In this document: piece by piece, positions 59,363 through 64,000 of the stretch
Layout of the letters: each line of letters starts with the position of its first letter
How positions within the stretch are numbered: the stretch's first letter is position 1
Source: an uncultured Collinsella sp.
GTDB lineage: Bacteria > Actinomycetota > Coriobacteriia > Coriobacteriales > Coriobacteriaceae
Direction: 5' to 3'
Length of the DNA stretch: 64,000 nt
NCBI GenBank assembly: GCA_902493535.1
Contig: CABUQG010000003.1
Span: forward strand, 1 to 64,000
Made by a program: the position numbers and the translations under genes
Notes under the pieces: generated by a model
Told to the model about the DNA's origin: nothing
The model's database searches: none
The model's input: the letters and a program-made list of their open reading frames with translations, nothing else

Positions 59363-61621
59363 TTACGCATCCTTGCCAGATGCTTTAACAGCGCCTGTCT
59401 TAGCCTTGGGAGCAGCCTTTTTATTGGTTGCCTTCTTGGCCTTGGGCTTAGCCGTAGCCTTGGCAGCGGGCTTGGCGGACTTCGCCTTAACCGGAGCCTT
59501 CTTGGCAGCCGCGGTCTTGGGCTTCACCGAGGACGTGCGCTTACGCGCCGCCTTCTTGGGCTCCTCGATCACGGGCGGCTTATAGCTGCTGGGACCGCGG
59601 CGCTTAAGCACCACGCCTGCCAGGCCGGGCACCTTAATCTCGATAGAGTCCATCTGCCCGTTCCAGGGATAGGGCTCGCTCGAGCAGGTGTAGGGTTCCT
59701 CGCCGGCGTATCCGCTGCCGCCAAACTCGGGACGGTCGGAGTCAAAGATGACCTCCCAATCGCCCTCGCGCGGCACGCCCACTCGGAAGCTCTCATAGCT
59801 CTCCGGGTCAAAGTTGATCAGGATCACCAGGTCGTCATCGACGTCCTCGCCCTGACGGACAAAGCTCACGATGGACTGCTTGGAGTTGTCCGCGTCTATC
59901 CAGGTAAAGCCATCGTCGGTGTAGCCGCGCTCGTACAGGGCGGGCTCGGCGGTATACAGGTGGTTAAGCGCCTTGATGAACGCCTGATGATGACGGTGGG
60001 TCTCGTACTCCTCGGTCAGGAACCACTGAATGGACTCGTAGTAGCGCCATTCAATAAACTGGCCGATCTCGTTGCCCATAAAGTTGAGCTTGGCACCGGG
60101 GTGCGTCATCTGGTAGAAGGCCAGCGTGCGCAGGCCGGCAAACTGGCGCCACCAGTCGCCCGGCATACGGCCGATGAGCGAGCACTTGCCGTGCACGACT
60201 TCGTCGTGGCTCAGCGGACAGATAAAGTTCTCGGTAAAGGCATACATGATGGAGAACGTGAGCAGGCCGTGGTTGCCGGGGCGCCACGGAAAATCGGTCT
60301 GCATGTAGTGCAGGGTGTCGTTCATCCAGCCCATGTCCCACTTGTAGTGGAAACCCAGGCCGCCGTCCTGCGGCGGGTAGGTCACGAGCGGCCACGCGGT
60401 GGACTCCTCGGCCATCATCATCACGTCGGGGTAGTGCGCCTCAACAGCACAGTTGACCTGGCGGATAAACGCGCTGGCGTCCAGGTCCTCCTCGGTACCG
60501 TACTTGTTGAACTTCTTTTGGCTGGGATCGTCAATGCCAAAGTTGAGGTACAGCATACTGGACACGCCGTCCATGCGAATGCCGTCCACGTGGAAGTTCT
60601 CAAGCCAGTACAGCACGTTGGAGACCAGGAAGGAGCGTACCTCGCCGCGGGCGAAGTCAAACTTGTGCGTGCCCCAGTTGGGGTGAATCTCGTGCTCAAA
60701 CAGCATGTGGCCGTTAAAGGTGGCAAGGCCGTGGGAGTCGGCGCAAAAACCGCCGGGAACCCAGTCCATGATCACGCCGATGCCTGCCTCGTGGCACGCA
60801 TCGATAAAGTGCATGAGCTGCTGCGGGTCGCCGTAGCGCGACGTGGCGGCGTAGTAACCGGTCGTCTGGTAGCCCCAGGAGCCATCGAAGGGATGCTCCA
60901 TGAGCGGCATGACTTCGATATGCGTATAGCCCATATCGCGGACGTAGTCCACGAGCTCCACCGACAGGTCGTCGTAGGTGTAAAACTCACCGCGCTGCGC
61001 GGGGAAGGGGTCCATGGGACCGGGGTAGTTGCCGTACTCGTCGGGCTCGCCCTGCGGCGCGTCGCCGTGGCGCTTCCACGAGCCAATATGCACCTCGTAG
61101 ATGTTAAGGGGTTGCGACATGTGGTTATGGCCGGCGCGTCGCTTGAGCCAAGCCGCGTCGTTCCACTGGTAGCCATCGAGGGTCCACAGCACGCTGGCGG
61201 TACCCGGAGGGCACTCGGCCTTAAAGGCGTACGGATCGGCCTTGTAGAGCTTTTCGCCCTCGTTGGTCTCGATGAGATATTTATAGAGCTGGCCCTGCTT
61301 GGCGCCAGGAATAAAACCTTCCCAAATAGCGCTCGTATGCATGGGCACCAGCGGGTTGGCTTGCTCGTCCCAGTCGTTAAATTCGCCAATGACGTGAACA
61401 CTCTTTACGCCGGGCGCCCAAACGCAAAAACGCCAGCCGCGCGTACGGTTCTGCGTGTCGGGGTGCGCGCCCATCTTTTCCCAGCTGCGCTCCCACATTC
61501 CAATGCCAAACAGGTAGACATCGTCCTTGGTGAGCTCCGGCGCGTGCGGGGCGGCTTTACGGGTAGCAGGCTTTTTTGTTGCTGGCTTTAGCTTTGTATC
61601 GCTCACGTTTGATCCCATCAT
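59363..61621 (-). CDS. glgB: 1,4-alpha-glucan branching enzyme with basic Lys/Ala-rich tails
   Basis: Creates the alpha-1,6 branches of glycogen. The roughly 752-residue protein has a CBM48-type domain (GWRFCVWAPGVKSVHVIGEFN), then the GH13 barrel with D351 (IRMDGVSSMLY), E405 (MAEESTAWP) and PLSHDEVVHGK. It carries a short basic N-terminal stretch (KLKPATKKPATRK) and a C-terminal tail of about 65 residues made of RKRTSSVKPKTAAAKK-like H1 repeats, echoing GlgA. The start is uncertain: the ATG at 61621 lacks a ribosome site and a GTG at 61606 is possible. It is the first gene of the glycogen operon. Confidence 0.92.
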   Translation of the reverse strand: MMGSNVSDTKLKPATKKPATRKAAPHAPELTKDDVYLFGIGMWERSWEKMGAHPDTQNRTRGWRFCVWAPGVKSVHVIGEFNDWDEQANPLVPMHTSAIWEGFIPGAKQGQLYKYLIETNEGEKLYKADPYAFKAECPPGTASVLWTLDGYQWNDAAWLKRRAGHNHMSQPLNIYEVHIGSWKRHGDAPQGEPDEYGNYPGPMDPFPAQRGEFYTYDDLSVELVDYVRDMGYTHIEVMPLMEHPFDGSWGYQTTGYYAATSRYGDPQQLMHFIDACHEAGIGVIMDWVPGGFCADSHGLATFNGHMLFEHEIHPNWGTHKFDFARGEVRSFLVSNVLYWLENFHVDGIRMDGVSSMLYLNFGIDDPSQKKFNKYGTEEDLDASAFIRQVNCAVEAHYPDVMMMAEESTAWPLVTYPPQDGGLGFHYKWDMGWMNDTLHYMQTDFPWRPGNHGLLTFSIMYAFTENFICPLSHDEVVHGKCSLIGRMPGDWWRQFAGLRTLAFYQMTHPGAKLNFMGNEIGQFIEWRYYESIQWFLTEEYETHRHHQAFIKALNHLYTAEPALYERGYTDDGFTWIDADNSKQSIVSFVRQGEDVDDDLVILINFDPESYESFRVGVPREGDWEVIFDSDRPEFGGSGYAGEEPYTCSSEPYPWNGQMDSIEIKVPGLAGVVLKRRGPSSYKPPVIEEPKKAARKRTSSVKPKTAAAKKAPVKAKSAKPAAKATAKPKAKKATNKKAAPKAKTGAVKASGKDA

Positions 61622-61843
61622 GACGCGGCAGCGTGTTGCCTTGGTGACTAGATGCGAAAGGTCCAAGGCTGCACGAATCGAAGGGACGGCGATAGTTCTA
61701 TGATTCGTTCCACCTCGCGTGCTCGGTGGAACTTTCGGCACAAAATAAGATAGCACCTGTACGTTACTTTTATGAACGAAAGAGGATTTGCAGGGGCGTT
61801 TAATCGGTAAGCGCCATGTTTATACCACTTGCAGAATTGCCGT

Positions 61844-61929
61844 GGTAAAACTCTTGACAGTTTTACCAATTAGCGTTTCTAGATTGTTAGGTTGACGTTA
61901 GGTAAAACGTTTTTAGCAGGTTGTTTACC
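61844..61929. promoter_or_regulatory. GGTAAAAC operator boxes and promoter in the glgB-HAD divergent region
   Basis: GGTAAAAC (61844-61851) and GTTTTACC (61860-61867) form an 8-bp inverted repeat whose centre holds TTGACA (61854-61859), a -35 for the plus strand. A second pair, GGTAAAAC (61901-61908) and GTTTACC (61923-61929), lies closer to the HAD gene; another TTGACG is at 61892. Binding there would block the promoter. The -10 boxes are weak (for example TCTAGA). On the minus strand, TATAAA near 61818-61823 may serve glgB. Confidence 0.6.
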
Positions 61930-61952
61930 ATTTGACATCGAAAGGCTCGTTT

Positions 61953-62642
61953 ATGAACCACATCGCTGCCCCAAGTGTTGCTTTTATTTTCGATTGCGAC
62001 GGCACGCTGGTTAATAGCACCCCCGTTTGGGCCTATGCCCAGCCCGAGTTATTGCACCGCCACGGAGTTGACGTGACGGTCGATGATTTTGCTCAGTTTG
62101 AGCATTTGTCGCTCGAGGATGAGTGCCAGGCCTACCACGACATCTGGGGTATTGGCGAAAATGGCGAAGAGCTCTACCACGAGCTGAGCGACATCCTGAT
62201 CGATGGCTACTCCAAGGTGCCGCCGCGTGAGGGCCTGCTTGCATTTTTGAAGCAGGCGCAGGAGGCCGGTATTGCCATGTGCGTTGCCACGTCCACGCCC
62301 GCCGAGTTGGTTAAGTCTGCACTTGCGGGCGCCGGCCTTGATCGCTATATGGAGTTTATTACCACGACGGGCGAGGCGGGCCGCTCCAAGCAGTTCCCCG
62401 ATGTGTATGAGCTGGCGCTGCGCCGCCTTGAGGAGCGCCACGGCTGCAAGTTTGAGCGCGCCTGGGTGTTTGAGGACGCCGTCTTTGGCCTAAAGAGCTC
62501 TGGCACTGCAGGCTTTAAGCGCGTGGGTATCTATGACCCGCACGGCCGTATGGAGCGCGATGAGGTGCGTGCCAACTGCGACATCTTTATCGATAGCTAT
62601 GAGGAACTGGATCTGGCCCGCGTTCTTACGTTTGAGGGATAG
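61953..62642 (+). CDS. HAD-superfamily hydrolase, beta-phosphoglucomutase-like
   Basis: A 229-residue phosphatase or phosphomutase. Motif I DCDGTLVNSTPVW near residue 14, a helical cap domain, motif II CVATSTPAEL, motif III lysine region (AGRSKQFPDVY) and motif IV FEDAVFGLKSSGTAGF follow. Cap type and length fit the beta-phosphoglucomutase/phosphoglycolate phosphatase group. Operator boxes shared with the glycogen genes suggest a sugar phosphate as substrate, which is inference. ATG 61953 follows AAAGG (61941-61945); the frame is open to 61932. The next gene begins ten bases after its stop. Confidence 0.87.
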   Translation: MNHIAAPSVAFIFDCDGTLVNSTPVWAYAQPELLHRHGVDVTVDDFAQFEHLSLEDECQAYHDIWGIGENGEELYHELSDILIDGYSKVPPREGLLAFLKQAQEAGIAMCVATSTPAELVKSALAGAGLDRYMEFITTTGEAGRSKQFPDVYELALRRLEERHGCKFERAWVFEDAVFGLKSSGTAGFKRVGIYDPHGRMERDEVRANCDIFIDSYEELDLARVLTFEG

Positions 62643-62651
62643 GCGAGAGCT

Positions 62652-63293
62652 GTGGCTTGTAAGGTGTTAGTGGTCTGCGGCTCGCCCGTGGTGGCGAGCG
62701 CGGATTTGCTGCGTCAGCTGGCGGGGGAGTGCGACCACGTTGTCGCCGTGGACCGCGGACTCGATGCGCTGCTGGGCGCGGAACTGGGCTGCGATGTATA
62801 TGTAGGGGACGCCGACACGGTTAGCGATAAGGGCCGAGCGCTAGTCGAAGCCGCCAAAGACTTCGAAGTAGAGCGCCACAATCCCTACAAGGACTATACC
62901 GATCTGGCGCTAGCGCTCGATTCCGTTCGCCGTCGTTGGCCGGGTGCCGACGTGGTTGCGACCTGCACCACGGGTGGCCGTCCTGATATGGCGCTTTCCG
63001 TACTGGGGTTGCTTGCAGGCTACGATGACGCCGCAGTCTGGATTGCCGAGGACAAGGTAGTCGCCCGCATCCTTCGCGCTGGCGAATCGTGGACCATCGA
63101 AAGCGCCGAAGGCAAAACGTTCTCCATCATCGCCATTGCCCCCAACACCGAGGTAAGCGAGCGCGGCCTGGAATGGGAGCTAGACCACAGCCCGCTGGGC
63201 CTGCTGGCCGACACGGGCATCAGTAACGTCGTCAGGTCAACAGCCACGATCCAAGTCCACACCGGCACCGCCATCGCTTACCTATATCAATAG
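62652..63293 (+). CDS. thiN: Thiamine pyrophosphokinase
   Basis: Converts thiamine and ATP to thiamine pyrophosphate. The 213-residue protein has VAVDRGLDALL, YVGDADTVSD, ERHNPYKDYTDLALAL and TTGGRPDMALSVL, the order found in thiamine pyrophosphokinases, and the C-terminal thiamin-binding domain with GLEWELDHSPLGLLADTGISN. The GTG start at 62652 lies ten bases after the HAD gene's stop, so the two are probably cotranscribed. Confidence 0.88.
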   Translation: MACKVLVVCGSPVVASADLLRQLAGECDHVVAVDRGLDALLGAELGCDVYVGDADTVSDKGRALVEAAKDFEVERHNPYKDYTDLALALDSVRRRWPGADVVATCTTGGRPDMALSVLGLLAGYDDAAVWIAEDKVVARILRAGESWTIESAEGKTFSIIAIAPNTEVSERGLEWELDHSPLGLLADTGISNVVRSTATIQVHTGTAIAYLYQ

Positions 63294-63363
63294 GCATTTA
63301 GAATCTGACCCAAAAAAGTCCTTGCACGCCGTGCCAACTTCCCCTATAGTATCTCCACGTCAC

Positions 63364-63439
63364 GGGGGCGTAGCTCAGCTGGGAGAGCGCTTGACTGGCA
63401 GTCAAGAGGTCAGGGGTTCGATCCCCCTCGTCTCCACCA
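63364..63439 (+). tRNA. tRNA-Ala (anticodon GGC)
   Basis: A 76-base cloverleaf with encoded CCA. The acceptor GGGGGCG pairs with CGTCTCC and includes the alanine identity pair G3-U70. The anticodon loop CTGGCAG gives anticodon GGC. D arm GCTCAGCTGGGAGAGC; T loop TTCGATC. Confidence 0.95.
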
Positions 63440-63450
63440 TCGTGAATGCA

Positions 63451-63479
63451 AAGGCCTTCGGTATTCCGAAGGCCTTTTT
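63451..63479 (+). terminator. Terminator of tRNA-Ala
   Basis: AAGGCCTTCGG (63451-63461) pairs with CCGAAGGCCTT (63466-63476), followed by a run of T. Confidence 0.92.
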
Positions 63480-64000
63480 CATGTCAAAATAGCTAGCGCC
63501 ACAAACCCCGCCTACGCCAACCAAAAGTTGCACAATTTTTTCCCATGTCTGTACATAGTTTGTTAGACAAACGCGATTATCAGTGTAGGTCGCCGCTCCA
63601 TATGGGCTTCAGGAACGTCCCTAATCACCGCCAGTACCTCAATAACCTGCATCAATGTGAACAACATCCCAAAACAACCCACTTGAACACGTTAAATGAA
63701 CGATAAGTGTCCTCCACAAGCCAAATCAGTTTCACTAACAGCTTGTGCTAGGATACCTAACGTTACATGAGTTCATCTGTGCTCGCGGCTCCAGCAAGTT
63801 GCAAAGCGCAGGGTCGATCAGCATCCGGCCGTAACGGCGGTGCCAGAAACACCACGAGCTCCAATATCGATTGCCATGCGCGATTTTGCATTAGTTTTTG
63901 TGGCTTTTTATAAGTTCGCATTACGCTGTGCAATAAGTTGCGTTCGGCAAACCACAGCAGTCCTGCAGCTGTTTGCGTGCGGTTCAGTTTTGTACCCGCT
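63480..64000. other. Intergenic region without a supported gene
   Basis: No convincing coding frame, RNA gene or riboswitch. A 48-codon frame (63767-63913) begins SSSVLAAPASCKAQG but has no well-placed ribosome site and no recognisable similarity. TGCTAGGAT near 63746-63754 looks like an extended -10. The region is probably the leader or promoter zone of a gene beyond the right edge. Confidence 0.5.

Noticed and set aside
59339..61591. 750-codon plus-strand open frame opposite glgB
   Set aside because: Antisense shadow of glgB; no domain, and it lacks a plausible start.
63767..63913. 48-codon open frame near the right edge
   Set aside because: No ribosome site at a proper distance, no recognisable similarity, and a composition like intergenic DNA.

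Overview
The window reads as a chromosomal segment of a Gram-positive, moderately high-GC actinobacterium of the Coriobacteriia, most like a gut Collinsella. This is inferred from codon usage, the HPr/Enzyme I genes followed by two PfkB kinases, the GlgC/GlgD glycogen cluster and the style of the proteins; no 16S rRNA gene is present.

Layout. 1-6033 (+): a palindromic repeat, ptsH, ptsI, two adjacent 1-phosphofructokinase-like genes and the CCA-adding enzyme. 6098-6379: a promoter, two identical tRNA-Glu(CTC) genes and a terminator. 6488-8523: a YbhN-like flippase-type membrane protein and a TetR regulator. 8526-30600: a block of about 22 kb that is visibly richer in GC than its flanks and carries a remnant of an IS3-type transposase at its left edge and of an IS21-type transposase at its right edge. 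It holds two divergent units. On the minus strand, a promoter and a cobalamin riboswitch precede an exported CbiK-type chelatase, a small lipoprotein and a FecBCD/BtuFCD-type importer. On the plus strand lies a 16-kb chain of overlapping anaerobic B12 genes: cbiF, cbiD, a gutted cbiL, cbiG, cbiH, cbiET, cbiA, cobT, cobU, cobS, a cobU-like/cobC fusion, cbiB, cobD, cbiP, cobO, cbiC, cbiJ.

30684-39319 (-): a MacAB-type efflux system, an L,D-transpeptidase, a one-chain L-serine dehydratase and metK. 39602-46792 (+): gltX, priA, def, fmt, rsmB. 46983-47918: an AT-rich membrane-anchored protein of foreign composition. 48006-61621 (-): an FmdB zinc ribbon and a glycogen/alpha-glucan cluster read glgB, glgP, glgC, glgD, glgA and then a GH13-GH77 fusion enzyme. 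61953-64000 (+): a HAD phosphatase, thiamine pyrophosphokinase, tRNA-Ala(GGC) and a 520-base stretch without a clear gene.

How it works together. HPr and EI feed PTS sugar uptake and the PfkB pair would process phosphorylated ketoses. The glycogen genes make (GlgC/D, GlgA, GlgB) and break down (GlgP, GH13-GH77) storage polymer, and GGTAAAAC-type boxes sit upstream of both ends of that cluster. The B12 island would complete corrin synthesis from cobalt-sirohydrochlorin, except that CbiL has lost its middle. The most striking points are the 77-codon cbiL remnant inside an otherwise intact B12 operon, the riboswitch-controlled exported chelatase linked to an importer, long histone-H1-like tails on glycogen synthase and branching enzyme, and several families of long palindromic repeats between genes.
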